From assembly GCA_020854055.1 (NCBI GenBank), contig JADZGD010000017.1:1-64000 (forward strand): a DNA stretch of 64,000 bases, read 5' to 3'. The stretch comes from Bryobacterales bacterium. Its GTDB lineage: Bacteria > Acidobacteriota > Terriglobia > Bryobacterales > Bryobacteraceae. A program made the position numbers and the translations under genes. Shown in pieces: positions 44,525 to 54,241 of the stretch (position 1 is the first letter of the stretch; each line of letters starts with the position of its first letter). The notes below the pieces were generated by a model. That model worked only from the letters and a program-made list of their open reading frames with translations, was not told the DNA's origin and searched no databases.

Positions 44525-45829
44525 CTACGCTTCCAGCTTCCAGGGAGCCCGATACTGCCGGTAGAGGAACGGCCGGGCTTCCGGTTGCGCCACCGTCTGT
44601 GTCTGCTCGTTCCAATCCAGACGGGTTTTCGCGCGGTAGGAAACATTTCCCAACACGCAGCTTTCCGACGACCGGACGCACGTCTCGATATCGCTGTTCG
44701 GACGTTTCCGCGTGCGCACACAATCGACGAAGTTGGTCCAGTGCAGTGGGTGCGGATCCGCCACGCGCTTCATCTCGGACTCCTCCAGGCCGCTGCCTTG
44801 CTCCGGCGTTACATGATATAGGTTGCGATCCACGTACAAAGTGCCCCGTGTGCCGTGGAACGTAATTCCCATCAGCCGCGCCTTGGTTCCTCCGGTATTG
44901 TTACAGCGATGCTCCCAGGATCCGAGGAAGTCCGAATAGTCGAACGAGATCTGTAGTGTATCGGGAGTCTCCTCGTCGTCTTTGAGCCAGTACTTGCCGC
45001 CGAGCGCGCTGATCGTCTTGGGCATCGCCTCGCCAAAGGCCATCTGCACGATATCCAGCATGTGGATGCCGGAGTCTGTCACATGGCCACCGGCATAATC
45101 CCAGAAATAACGGAAGTAGGAATACGCCTTCGGATACACGCCGAAACGGTTGGGGTTGAATTCACGCTTTGGCGCCGGACCCAGCCACAGGTCCCAGTCG
45201 AGACCGGCGGGGGGCTTTCCATCCGGTGGATTTCCGATTCCGGCCTGCGGCATGTTGTTGTAGATCCACGTTCGCACGAAGGCGATCTTGCCCAGTTCGC
45301 CGGATCGAACCAGTTCGCAGGCTTTCTGGAAGTGCGCGCCGGAACGCTGCCAGGTTCCCGCCTGAACCACGCGGTTGTACTTTCTGGCGGCGGTGATCAT
45401 CGCCTGGCCTTCGTTCAGCGAAAGGCAGACCGGCTTTTCGACGTACACGTCCTTGCCTGCCTTGCATGCTTCCACGGTGATGTAAGGATGCCAGTGGTCC
45501 GGAGTCGAGATGCATACGACGTCGATCGACTTGTCGGCAAGGATTTCACGGAAATCCCTCACCTCTTTAGGTTGATGACCGGCACGCCGGGCGATCGCCG
45601 CCGCGCGCTCCAGGTTCGGCTGGTAAACGTCGCAAACCGCCGCCGCCTGTACCCCCGGTTGCTCCATGGCAGCCTTCAGGTTCTCGCTGCCCATCACGCC
45701 AACGCCAACAAACGCAGCCGCAATCTTGTCGTTAGCGCCTTTGAGGTTGCCGGTGAATAATGACGTGGTGAGCGCGGTTGCACCCGAAGTCTTTAGAAAT
45801 CCACGCCGGTCTATCGACTGGTTGGTCAT
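44525..45829 (-). CDS. Gfo/Idh/MocA oxidoreductase, Tat-exported
   Basis: 434 residues from ATG 45829, preferred over an upstream in-frame ATG at 45874 because GAGGGAAGG precedes it and a clean Tat signal (DRRGFLKTSGATALTTSLFTG) then starts the protein. Rossmann motif AAFVGVGVMG, catalytic VEKPVCLSLNEG (EKP) and C-terminal domain WDLWLGPAPKREFNPNRFG. Oxidises a sugar with NAD(P). It diverges from the GH20-like gene, and a palindrome GTTATG/CATAAC lies upstream at 45881-45897. Confidence 0.9.
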   Translation of the reverse strand: MTNQSIDRRGFLKTSGATALTTSLFTGNLKGANDKIAAAFVGVGVMGSENLKAAMEQPGVQAAAVCDVYQPNLERAAAIARRAGHQPKEVRDFREILADKSIDVVCISTPDHWHPYITVEACKAGKDVYVEKPVCLSLNEGQAMITAARKYNRVVQAGTWQRSGAHFQKACELVRSGELGKIAFVRTWIYNNMPQAGIGNPPDGKPPAGLDWDLWLGPAPKREFNPNRFGVYPKAYSYFRYFWDYAGGHVTDSGIHMLDIVQMAFGEAMPKTISALGGKYWLKDDEETPDTLQISFDYSDFLGSWEHRCNNTGGTKARLMGITFHGTRGTLYVDRNLYHVTPEQGSGLEESEMKRVADPHPLHWTNFVDCVRTRKRPNSDIETCVRSSESCVLGNVSYRAKTRLDWNEQTQTVAQPEARPFLYRQYRAPWKLEA

Positions 45830-45880
45830 CACTTTCCTTCCCTCGACCGAAACTGCTTTGCTTTCGATTTCCATCCGAAC

Positions 45881-45897
45881 GTTATGCGTATCATAAC
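45881..45897. promoter_or_regulatory. Palindromic operator candidate between divergent genes
   Basis: GTTATG and CATAAC are perfect 6-bp arms around CGTAT, 52 bp upstream of the Gfo/Idh start and about 90 bp upstream of the GH20-like start. On the minus strand it overlaps TATGAT, a possible -10 box. Binding by a dimeric regulator is inference. Confidence 0.4.
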
Positions 45898-45987
45898 AAT
45901 AAATCCTGGAATCTAGCGCATTGGCTTCCCTTTTCTTGCGTTTTCTGCGTTATACTGCCCATTCGAGGAGGAGTCTCCCAGACATCC

Positions 45988-48198
45988 ATGCGTTCGGTGA
46001 TACTGCTTGTTCTCACATCCTGTCTGGCCGCCGCTCAGACTGTGACCCCGTTGTGGTCGCGCGGATATTCCATTATTCCCGCGCCACGCACGGTTCAACT
46101 GCAAACGGGCGACGTGTTGCTCGATTCCACCTGGAGTCTGGCCGATCAATCGTCGTCGCCCATCGCGGCGAGATCGCTCATCAAGGACTTCGAAGACTTC
46201 CATGGAATCACCCTACGCCGTTCCGGCGGCGCCAAGGTGATTCAGCTTGCCATCGCACCTGGTACGGTACACACCGGAGCCGGTCCGGATCTGGATGCTC
46301 AGGCCTATCGTTTACGGGTGGACGGCAACCGGATCGAGGTCATCGGCAACGCTGCCGCCGGACTGTTCTACGGAGTGCAGAGCCTGATCCAACTGCCGCG
46401 CCGCGTCGGTGTAGGGCGGTTGCTGGTCCCCAAGGTCACCATCGAGGATTGGCCCCGGCTCCAGTTGCGTTTTCTTCACTGGGACACCAAGCACCACCAG
46501 AACCGGATGGAGACTCTGAAGCGTTACTTGGATTGGTCGGCCCGCTTCAAAGTCAACATGATCGGTTTCGAGTTGGAAGACAAGTTCCAATATCCGTCGA
46601 ATCCCGAAATTGGCGCTCCCGGCGCTTACACTCCGGCCGAGTTGCAGGAGCTGGTCAACTACGGCCTGGAGCGCCACATCCAGATTGTGCCGGTCATTCA
46701 GGCGCCGGCGCACCTGGCCTACGTGCTGAAGCACCCCAAGTTCGCAGACCTCCGCGCCGACGGCAGCAACTACCAGAGCGCGCTGTGCGACCCCCGTACC
46801 TACGACCTGATCTTCTCCATGTACGACGACGTGATCCGGGCCACCAAGGGTGTCAAGTATTTATTTGCCTCTACCGACGAGGTTTACTATGCGGGCATCG
46901 AGGGCACCTGCCGTCCTTACAACGATGAAAATCGCAGCCTCGCCTGGCTGGAGTTCGTCAAGCGGGCCCGCGACCACGTCGCACGTCAGGGCCGCCGCAT
47001 GCTGGTTTGGGACGAGTACCCGCTGCTCACCAAACATGTCGAGCAGCTTCCGCCCGACGTGATCGCCGGCGTAATCGGCGAACCCGAATATCTTCCCATC
47101 GAGAATCGCCTGGGCATGAACCAATTGGCCTACGTCTCGATGCAGGGATCGGAGTTGCTGTTTCCGGACAACCTCATCAACGGCGCCAGGCGCCCGGGCG
47201 GCAGTGGGCGAAGCCGTCTAGCCACTGCGTTCGACTCCATCGCGCACGGGCGTCACTGGCAAGGCAAGCCGATTGGCGCCTTCGGAGCCGCCTGGGATGA
47301 TTCCGGCCTGCACGACGAGACTTTCTGGCTTGGCTGGTCCGCCGTGGCTCAGTGGGCGTGGAATCCGGGAACCGTCACCCCGGCGCAGCATACGGCTGAG
47401 TTCATGCGTCTCTATTACGGACCGGACGCCACGGAAATGATCTCCATCTATCGCGCCATGGAACAGCAGGCGCGCTCCTGGCAGATCACTTGGGAGAGCA
47501 TCGTCTCGCGTGTACGCGGACCCGGTTATGGAAACTCTTATGGCAAAGGCGTGGGAACCGAGCGCGACGACCTGACGCTCTCGCCGCCCCCTCTGCCCCG
47601 TCTGCCAGACCTCGCGATCACCCCGTCGATCGCAGGAAAATACACCCGCTTTCTCCAGGAAGCGAGAACTCGCGGGCCGGAGAACGACCAACTTCTGCTG
47701 GCGCTCAATGACCGGATCGGAAGAGTGGATCGCAACCAGTACAACCTGGAAGTCTTTCTGGCGCTGGCCGAGTTCATGGGACACCACTGGCGCCTGCTCG
47801 ACGCGCTGGCCGGTGCCGAACAGGCTCTGATTGAGGCGCATTCGGCCGCGGGCGGCAACAAAGCCGAAAAGGCCGTGGACCGGCTGGTGGCGGCTTACAG
47901 CGCCATCGACCGGCAGCAAAAAGAGGGCGAGCAGATCTTCGCCAACCTGACCGCCGTCTTCGAAAAGAGCCGCTATCCGAAAGGCCGTTCCGTGGCCGGC
48001 CGCAAGTTTGTCCACGTGCTGGACGACGTCAAGGACCACTTTGCCGACCGCACCGCGGATCTGAGTTACATGATGATGCCGGAACGGGAGATCGGCCTTG
48101 ATCAGTGGCTGAAGACTCTCTACGGAACCATTCAGCAGTATGCGCGCGAGCACAACGTGCCGGTGCGCGGCATCGGTCCGGCCCGCCTGGAGGAATAG
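45988..48198 (+). CDS. GH20-like exported beta-N-acetylhexosaminidase
   Basis: 736 residues from ATG 45988 with a short signal peptide (to AAAQ, residue 17). The N-terminal GH20b-like domain (about 25-130, IIPAPRTVQLQTG) is followed by a TIM barrel: LHWDTKHHQNRMETLKRYLDW, MIGFELEDKF, VPVIQAPAHLAY and FASTDEVYYAG, with the Asp297-Glu298 pair at the GH20 catalytic site. The canonical HxGGDE motif is reduced to STDE, so it is a divergent branch. A helical region of about 200 residues ends the protein. A likely -10 box TATACT is at 45951-45956. It removes terminal GlcNAc or GalNAc from glycans outside the cell. Confidence 0.75.
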   Translation: MRSVILLVLTSCLAAAQTVTPLWSRGYSIIPAPRTVQLQTGDVLLDSTWSLADQSSSPIAARSLIKDFEDFHGITLRRSGGAKVIQLAIAPGTVHTGAGPDLDAQAYRLRVDGNRIEVIGNAAAGLFYGVQSLIQLPRRVGVGRLLVPKVTIEDWPRLQLRFLHWDTKHHQNRMETLKRYLDWSARFKVNMIGFELEDKFQYPSNPEIGAPGAYTPAELQELVNYGLERHIQIVPVIQAPAHLAYVLKHPKFADLRADGSNYQSALCDPRTYDLIFSMYDDVIRATKGVKYLFASTDEVYYAGIEGTCRPYNDENRSLAWLEFVKRARDHVARQGRRMLVWDEYPLLTKHVEQLPPDVIAGVIGEPEYLPIENRLGMNQLAYVSMQGSELLFPDNLINGARRPGGSGRSRLATAFDSIAHGRHWQGKPIGAFGAAWDDSGLHDETFWLGWSAVAQWAWNPGTVTPAQHTAEFMRLYYGPDATEMISIYRAMEQQARSWQITWESIVSRVRGPGYGNSYGKGVGTERDDLTLSPPPLPRLPDLAITPSIAGKYTRFLQEARTRGPENDQLLLALNDRIGRVDRNQYNLEVFLALAEFMGHHWRLLDALAGAEQALIEAHSAAGGNKAEKAVDRLVAAYSAIDRQQKEGEQIFANLTAVFEKSRYPKGRSVAGRKFVHVLDDVKDHFADRTADLSYMMMPEREIGLDQWLKTLYGTIQQYAREHNVPVRGIGPARLEE

Positions 48199-48219
48199 CT
48201 TCGGGACGCGGGCGAGCCC

Positions 48220-50064
48220 TCAGCGGGCGTTCAGCAATTCGCCCAGCTCGATCCGCGTCCGATCCCACTCATCGGGATCGTTCCTCCACACTTCGATATC
48301 GCGCATTGCGGTAACGCCGAACGGGCGTTTGTACACGATGCGGTTTACCGCGGCGTTGGCTTCCTCCCGCTTGCCGCGCTTTTCAGCCAGCAGCCAGAAG
48401 TACTCGTAATCCTGCAATCCACGCCGCTGCGCTTTCAGGCGAACGCTGGCGATCGGCTCGCGGTAGCCCATCACCGCGCCCCGGTAGATCAACTGGCCGG
48501 AGCCGTTGTAGACGCGGTGGTTGTCCTTGAAGTTCTCCGGCTCGTACCAGGCTGCGTAGGCGTTCCAATCGAACTCCCACTCCACCCAGCCGGCCTGATA
48601 CTTCCAGCCCACCCAGCCGATACCGCGGTTCACCAGCAGGTCCAGGTCAGTGAAAGTGTTCGACCCGCAGCCCGAGTTCTTCTTCTGTTCGTAGATCATC
48701 GGCCCGTAGAACCACGTCTCAACGCCCGCCTTTCGCAGCCGCGGCACCAGACCAGGATCGAACGAGACGGTGTGGCAGACCCACAGTTGCACTTCGCGGC
48801 TCAACTTCTCCATCGCTTCGGGCGTGTATCCGCCGTCGATGCGGTAGGAGAACCAGTCGCGCCCCATCGCGTCGTGCAGCAGTTTGCCATAGTAAACCAT
48901 CTTCTCGTACGCTTCTTCGGAATAGGACTCATCCAGCCCGTCGAGAAACGCGATCTTGCGGACTTTATGCCATAGCGGATTGGCGTCCAGGTGCGCGCGC
49001 ACCTGCCGTGCTACCCCCGTCCACAGCGCTTCGTAAGCAGCCGTGCGTCCCTGGGCCGGCAGCGCGGCGGGCCAAGCCGTGCCTTTACGGCCGTGTTTTT
49101 CCACGTTGAATGGCAGCATCATGTGATCGAGCGGCAAGCCGTAGCCCGGGCCCCAGTAGCCATACTTTTCGGTAAACGCCGAGCCATCCAGATAGCGGGT
49201 GAGCCTGCTGTCAAACTCCGTCCAATCAAGCAGGGCCTTGCCGCCATCGAGTGTCAGTTTGGGGCGATAGGCATAGACCAGCGGCACAAAGCGGTGCCGT
49301 CTCGCCATCTGGTAATACGCCAGTTCTTCTTCCGGCGGCATCTGTTTCATCGATCCGTTCCAGATATCGCCCGGAAGGTGACTCTCTTCGGGAAGCGCAA
49401 AGTCCCACACATTGACGGCGACACGCACAGAGGTTTGCCCGCTCTTCCACGTCACCGTCAACTCGCCGCTGTATTCACCCGGTGGCGCCGCATGGCGCTC
49501 CGCCGGGATATAGACATCAATCCAAATCGCCTGGTTCGTTTGGCGTGGAATGTTGTTGTAGAGATCGGGGATAGAGAAGGGAACACCCGGCGCAAGGCTG
49601 TCGCGGCGAAACGGCAGCAGGGCATCGGGATACCACGCCGGGCCGAGAGAGCTTGCTTCGTAGCCGGTGGAGGCGCGCCGTACCGGGATGTACCACTCTT
49701 TCAGAAGCGCAATGTGCTTGCCGCCGATTTCCAGGCCATTGTGATTCCGCAGCGCGTTCAGATGCACATTCACCCCATCGAGCGGCGTTGTCGTTTCGAT
49801 GATTGCCTGCGCGGCTACAAACTCATTCCGCGCGGCTTTCAGCCGGATTGTCCGCGTGGCCGGGTCCCACGCCAGGTTCCCGCGGCGGAAGCCGGTGACC
49901 GGATAGTCCTTATGAATGTCGGGCCGCGATTCCAACACCCTTCCGCTTACCGGTTCCACGCGCACGCCATCGCTGACGGCCCATATGCCAACCCCGGCGC
50001 GGCAAATGCACGTGCTGAGCAGCCAGAACAGGAATGCACTCAGGGATACTATTCTGTAGGGCAT
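48220..50064 (-). CDS. Exported DUF4091 / glycoside-hydrolase-domain protein
   Basis: 614 residues from ATG 50064, chosen because a signal peptide (MPYRIVSLSAFLFWLLSTCICRAG) starts there; upstream ATGs lie in the neighbouring gene's region. The C-terminal DUF4091 domain is marked by GQLIYRGAVMGYREPIASVRLKAQRRGLQDYEYFWLL. The middle has a TIM-barrel-like pattern with KIAFLDGLDESYSEEAYEKM and TVSFDPGLVPRLRKAGVETWFYGP. It is thought to hydrolyse glycans, but activity is unproven. The TACAAT stretch 11 nt upstream (50081-50076) gives an almost leaderless transcript. It diverges from the heparinase-like gene with only 22 bp between starts. Confidence 0.75.
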   Translation of the reverse strand: MPYRIVSLSAFLFWLLSTCICRAGVGIWAVSDGVRVEPVSGRVLESRPDIHKDYPVTGFRRGNLAWDPATRTIRLKAARNEFVAAQAIIETTTPLDGVNVHLNALRNHNGLEIGGKHIALLKEWYIPVRRASTGYEASSLGPAWYPDALLPFRRDSLAPGVPFSIPDLYNNIPRQTNQAIWIDVYIPAERHAAPPGEYSGELTVTWKSGQTSVRVAVNVWDFALPEESHLPGDIWNGSMKQMPPEEELAYYQMARRHRFVPLVYAYRPKLTLDGGKALLDWTEFDSRLTRYLDGSAFTEKYGYWGPGYGLPLDHMMLPFNVEKHGRKGTAWPAALPAQGRTAAYEALWTGVARQVRAHLDANPLWHKVRKIAFLDGLDESYSEEAYEKMVYYGKLLHDAMGRDWFSYRIDGGYTPEAMEKLSREVQLWVCHTVSFDPGLVPRLRKAGVETWFYGPMIYEQKKNSGCGSNTFTDLDLLVNRGIGWVGWKYQAGWVEWEFDWNAYAAWYEPENFKDNHRVYNGSGQLIYRGAVMGYREPIASVRLKAQRRGLQDYEYFWLLAEKRGKREEANAAVNRIVYKRPFGVTAMRDIEVWRNDPDEWDRTRIELGELLNAR

Positions 50065-50086
50065 AATCCATCGGAATTGTACTCGA

Positions 50087-51940
50087 ATGAGCATCCGGAA
50101 AAAACACTCTTCGCGCCGCGCATTTTTGCAAACATCATTAGCAGGCGCCACCGTTGCTTTACCCGGTGTGGCTACGGCGGCTCCGGTGAGGACCGATGGC
50201 GCTGCGATTGAAGCGGAGATTCACCGTCGCGCCGCATGGCACCGCGCCCAGCGTCGCCTTGTTGTCGATTACTACCGTATCCGCCGCACGCTCGCTTACC
50301 CGCTGCCGGCGCGAAGCCTGGCGATTCCCGGCATGGCTGTTCCTTCGATCAGCGAATATCCGTGGCCAATTTGGATGTCGTGGGCTCTCGAAGAACGTAT
50401 CTACTCACTGGCATGGTCCACCGAGTGGAAACCGGACGAGCAACTCACCACGCTGGTTACCCGGGATCTCACTGCGCTGACAGCGTTTCCACGCTACTGC
50501 CAACTGGATCGTCCGGACCTCACTTCGGCCCACTGCGCGCGGCTGATGTGGACGGCGTACCACCGCTGGAAGTTGGTGGACGGCGCAGTGAAGGAGACGA
50601 TTCAAGCGGCCTGCGCCCGCCACGTGGAGGAGCTGACGCCTCTTTACGAAAAGCATTACCAGACGGTTCATTCCAAAGCCGACCTGGAGCCACTGGCCGC
50701 CAACTTCTCCAAGCTTCACAACATTCCGCTGATCGGCACCATCGGCGCCGCGCTCAGTGCCAGCGTGATCAATCACCCCGGCGCGGCGGAGATCAACCGG
50801 ATCATCGGCATCATTTTTCAAGGTATTCTCGATGCCCGTGCCTCGGGTTACAGCGAGGGCGTGGGTTACGACGGCTATGTGCTCGACTTCATCGCCGACT
50901 GGTTATCTATACTCCCGGCGCCGGAGCGTGACCGGTTTCTCAACCACCCTCACTTCGACGATTGCCTCGAAGAGTCCTACCGTCTGTCTGTTCCGGGAGC
51001 CATGGAACAGGTGGCCGAACTCGGCGATGTCGAGCCGCGTGAAATGCCGTTTCATCAGGCTGCCCAAGTGAAGCTGGCCCGCTGGCGGCCAACCCCTCTG
51101 CGCGGCTGGTTCCTCGGTAACTGGCCACCCGCCCGCATGCGCGCCGATGCCCTCGGCAATCTCCGTGACCGGATCGATCGCCTGCCGCGGGATGCCCCAA
51201 ACGAACCGGCAGCCAACGCTCACTACGCCGTTGTCCTGCGCTCCGGCTGGCAGCATTCCGATCTGGCGGCCGCCATGTCCGCGACCAACTCGCCCACCGC
51301 CCATCTGCCGCCCGATAATGGCACCCTGGTGATCGGCTCGGCCGGTAAATGGATCCTTGCCGACCCGGGCTACGAACAGTACATGCAGGATGAGGAGCGT
51401 GTTTTCACCCTCGGCCCCGCCGCCCACAATTACCCGCTCATCAACGGACGCCAGCAGACCTCAAAGAAGCCGAAACTGGTGCGGCTCGACGCTCCCTCTT
51501 CGGATTTGTGCCGGGCAACGATCGATCTGGCGGCCTGCTATCCCGCGCCCCTCAACAGCCGGACGATCAGCCGTCATCTGTGGCGGGCCGGGAACCGTTG
51601 TGTGCTGGTTGCCGACCAGTTGGACCTGGAATCTCCAGCAAGGGTCGTGTACCACTGGCACGGTCATCCGGAAGCCGCATGGTGGTCGGACTCCGGCCAA
51701 CTGCTGCTCAGTGTGGATAACGCCGATCTGTGGTTTGCTTCGCCCGGGAAGCCGCTCGAGCTGGCTGCCGTCAGCCGCCTCGCCGGTTCTCGGGGCCAGC
51801 TCACCGCGATTGCCGCCTTCGATCCGGCGCCGGCCGTTATCTGGTGGGTCTTCTCGCTTGGCCGGCCTGTGCCGCAGGTGGCGGCACAAGACTCCGCCCG
51901 GGCGCTTACACTTGAGGGCCGGACCTTCTCGATCGATTAG
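50087..51940 (+). CDS. Heparinase II/III-like protein, Tat-exported
   Basis: 617 residues. The N-terminus RKKHSSRRAFLQTSLAGATVALPGVATA is a twin-arginine signal. An all-helical toroid-like region (about 50-380; GIIFQGILDARASGYSEGVGYDGYVLDF) precedes a beta-sandwich region (about 400-610) with TAHLPPDNGTLVIGSAGKWILADPGYEQYM and AAHNYPLINGR, as in the C-terminal domain of heparinase II/III-type lyases. It cleaves or binds uronate-containing polysaccharides if active. It starts 22 bp from the divergent DUF4091 gene and is followed 12 bp later by a canonical heparinase II/III gene, suggesting a lyase pair. Confidence 0.75.
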   Translation: MSIRKKHSSRRAFLQTSLAGATVALPGVATAAPVRTDGAAIEAEIHRRAAWHRAQRRLVVDYYRIRRTLAYPLPARSLAIPGMAVPSISEYPWPIWMSWALEERIYSLAWSTEWKPDEQLTTLVTRDLTALTAFPRYCQLDRPDLTSAHCARLMWTAYHRWKLVDGAVKETIQAACARHVEELTPLYEKHYQTVHSKADLEPLAANFSKLHNIPLIGTIGAALSASVINHPGAAEINRIIGIIFQGILDARASGYSEGVGYDGYVLDFIADWLSILPAPERDRFLNHPHFDDCLEESYRLSVPGAMEQVAELGDVEPREMPFHQAAQVKLARWRPTPLRGWFLGNWPPARMRADALGNLRDRIDRLPRDAPNEPAANAHYAVVLRSGWQHSDLAAAMSATNSPTAHLPPDNGTLVIGSAGKWILADPGYEQYMQDEERVFTLGPAAHNYPLINGRQQTSKKPKLVRLDAPSSDLCRATIDLAACYPAPLNSRTISRHLWRAGNRCVLVADQLDLESPARVVYHWHGHPEAAWWSDSGQLLLSVDNADLWFASPGKPLELAAVSRLAGSRGQLTAIAAFDPAPAVIWWVFSLGRPVPQVAAQDSARALTLEGRTFSID

Positions 51941-51952
51941 CGGAAATTTACG

Positions 51953-54241
51953 ATGAGACTCTTACTTCTGAGCGCGCTGCTCTGGCATACACTACCGGCC
52001 GCCGTCTCGCCGCTGCATCCCCGAATCTACGTACGAAACGACAATGCCACCATCGGGAAAGCAATCACCGTGCGGCAACTGCGGATGCGTGCTGCCGATC
52101 CGGCATTTGAACGCTGGCGGCGTCCGGTGAAGCTGAATAATGCCTCCGCCGCGGTAGAGATAGCCGCTCGCTATCTGGAACAAGGGCAACCCGCGGATCT
52201 GGCGGCCGTCCGCGACTTCCTGCTTTCGCGAAGTTACTCGTTCGAGAGGAACGATGTCGGTGGCCTGATGGCGGGAGGCGAGATGATGACCGCCTATGAC
52301 TGGATCTACAACGGCCTCACGCCCGAGGAGCGTTCCACTCTGGCTGGGAACCTGGTCAAGACCTGTGCCGCCTCCCGCCGGTTTATCGAGCACGGAGGCC
52401 CCGACGTGAACCACAACTACGTTTATATGGCGTTAACCACTGTGGCTACCGCGGGTCTGGTGCTTACGGGAGAGCCCGAGCCCTACGGTTCGGTTGGCCG
52501 CGAGTATCTGAAACTCGCCACGGACTGGCTGGAGGAGCCCGGCCGCATTCTCGACACCTGGCAGGCGCGGCAGGGCGCGTGGGGCGAGGGTAGCCATTAC
52601 ACTTTCCACGAGACTCTACGGAACCTGGTGTTAACGCTGTCGGCTTTCCGCAGCGCCTCGAGCAAGGACTACTATCCGCTGATTCACCGATCCTACGGCG
52701 ACTTCATGAAACAAGCGGGGTGTTTTCTCATCGGCAGCACGCGGCCTGACCTTACCTTCATCCGTACCGGCGACACGCAGGCCAATCGCGCCACCGCCAA
52801 CCTCACCGTTCCGCTCACCGTCGAGATGATCGCCGATGGTCTGGATGATCCCGTGGCCACGCCGCAACTTCACGCTTTCGCCAACGACCTGATCACGGCC
52901 TACGGCCCCACCGCGGTCCATCCTTTATACAACTGGGGCATGCGCCTGTTTTGGAGTCCGGATGAGCCGCGCGAGCCGTCCTACCGTGAGTTGCCCACGT
53001 TTCTCCGCTTTGGCGCCGGAACGCTGGAGCAATTCATGATTCGCGGCGGCTGGAGCGGCTCCAGCACCTACATCGCGATCCTTGGGGGCAATCAGTTCAC
53101 CGATCATCAGCACTTTGACAAGGGACAGTTTCTGATCTTCCACCGCGGTGGACTCGCCATCGACAGCGGGGCGTACGACGCCATGTACAAGCCCGGCAGG
53201 CATGCCAACGAGTACGCACCGCGCACCGTGGCGCACAACGCGCTGCTGGTTTACGATCCACAGGAACAATTGCCGCCGGGCTACACCAACGACGGCGGCC
53301 AGCGCATCATTCGTAACGCGCAGCATCACGGAACGTGGCCGGAGTACGTGGCTCACCGTGAAGCCGAAGGTCTGGATGCGGGGCGCGTCACCGCCGCCGA
53401 TGCGGCTCACAATTATGTGCGTCTCGATCTGACTCACGCCTACTCAAGAAAAGTCACCTCCTACCAGCGCATCTTCGTCTATCTGCCGCAGCCGGACGCG
53501 CTCGTGGTCTACGACCGGCTCACCAGCGCAAAGCCTTTTCAGAAGCGCTGGCTGCTGCACATGCAGACAGCACCGCAAATCGATGGCGCCCAACCGGCTC
53601 CTGGGATTCAGTCCCACCCAGGCGCCCGCTGGGTGGTGGTCCATGAAAAGGGTTCGTATGAGCGGGGAGGAACCGCCGCCGTCTACGACGGAGCGCTGTT
53701 TGCCGAGACGCTTCTGCCGGGCCGCCGCGACATCATTAGCACGGGTGGGCCAGGCTACGAGTTCTACAGCACCTTTGCCGGACACAACTACCCGGTATCG
53801 AATCCGAAAGCTGCCGCTGCACCACGTGAATCCGGTGAGTGGCGCATCGAAGTCTCGCCCGCCGATCCTTCCACCGAAGACCGGTTCTTGAACATTCTCC
53901 ACATGGCAGAAGGTGGAGCCGCTCAACCAGCCCCTTCGATCCTGATCAAAGACCCGTCAGACCGCGTCATCGGGGCCGCAGTTGTAACGCCTACTGAGGA
54001 CTACATCGTGCTGTGCGCCCGGGCAGTAGGCAACAGGGATCTTACCCTGCCTGTCGAGTACGCCGTTACCACCGGCAAACAGGCCATCCACACGCTTACG
54101 GAACTTCCGCCATCGGCGGACGTCGCGGTCGTAGTGAACGGCAAAGTGATGACGAGAACCCGCGTCAACGCAAATGGAGTGCTCAGTTTCAGGGATCCCC
54201 AGCCAGGCCGCCGCCGGATTCGCATCCGCCCACTGTTCTAA
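51953..54241 (+). CDS. Heparinase II/III family lyase, exported
   Basis: 762 residues with a signal peptide (about 1-20, LLLLSALLWHTLPAAVS). An alpha/alpha toroid (about 60-360; EMMTAYDWIYNGLTPEE, GEGSHYTFHETLRNLVL, PDVNHNYVYMALTTVATAG) is followed by the heparinase II/III-like domain: GGNQFTDHQHFDKGQFLIFHRGGLAIDSGAYD, TVAHNALLVYDP and SYQRIFVYLPQPDALVVYDR. The family eliminates uronic acid linkages in heparin, heparan or alginate-like chains. Its TAA stop shares bases with the TAG of the convergent GH27-like gene (54238-54241). Confidence 0.88.
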   Translation: MRLLLLSALLWHTLPAAVSPLHPRIYVRNDNATIGKAITVRQLRMRAADPAFERWRRPVKLNNASAAVEIAARYLEQGQPADLAAVRDFLLSRSYSFERNDVGGLMAGGEMMTAYDWIYNGLTPEERSTLAGNLVKTCAASRRFIEHGGPDVNHNYVYMALTTVATAGLVLTGEPEPYGSVGREYLKLATDWLEEPGRILDTWQARQGAWGEGSHYTFHETLRNLVLTLSAFRSASSKDYYPLIHRSYGDFMKQAGCFLIGSTRPDLTFIRTGDTQANRATANLTVPLTVEMIADGLDDPVATPQLHAFANDLITAYGPTAVHPLYNWGMRLFWSPDEPREPSYRELPTFLRFGAGTLEQFMIRGGWSGSSTYIAILGGNQFTDHQHFDKGQFLIFHRGGLAIDSGAYDAMYKPGRHANEYAPRTVAHNALLVYDPQEQLPPGYTNDGGQRIIRNAQHHGTWPEYVAHREAEGLDAGRVTAADAAHNYVRLDLTHAYSRKVTSYQRIFVYLPQPDALVVYDRLTSAKPFQKRWLLHMQTAPQIDGAQPAPGIQSHPGARWVVVHEKGSYERGGTAAVYDGALFAETLLPGRRDIISTGGPGYEFYSTFAGHNYPVSNPKAAAAPRESGEWRIEVSPADPSTEDRFLNILHMAEGGAAQPAPSILIKDPSDRVIGAAVVTPTEDYIVLCARAVGNRDLTLPVEYAVTTGKQAIHTLTELPPSADVAVVVNGKVMTRTRVNANGVLSFRDPQPGRRRIRIRPLF

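Noticed and set aside
48991-50211. Plus-strand open frame of 406 codons opposite the DUF4091 gene
   Set aside because: Arg- and Gly-rich translation without a family; the DUF4091 signature is on the minus strand.
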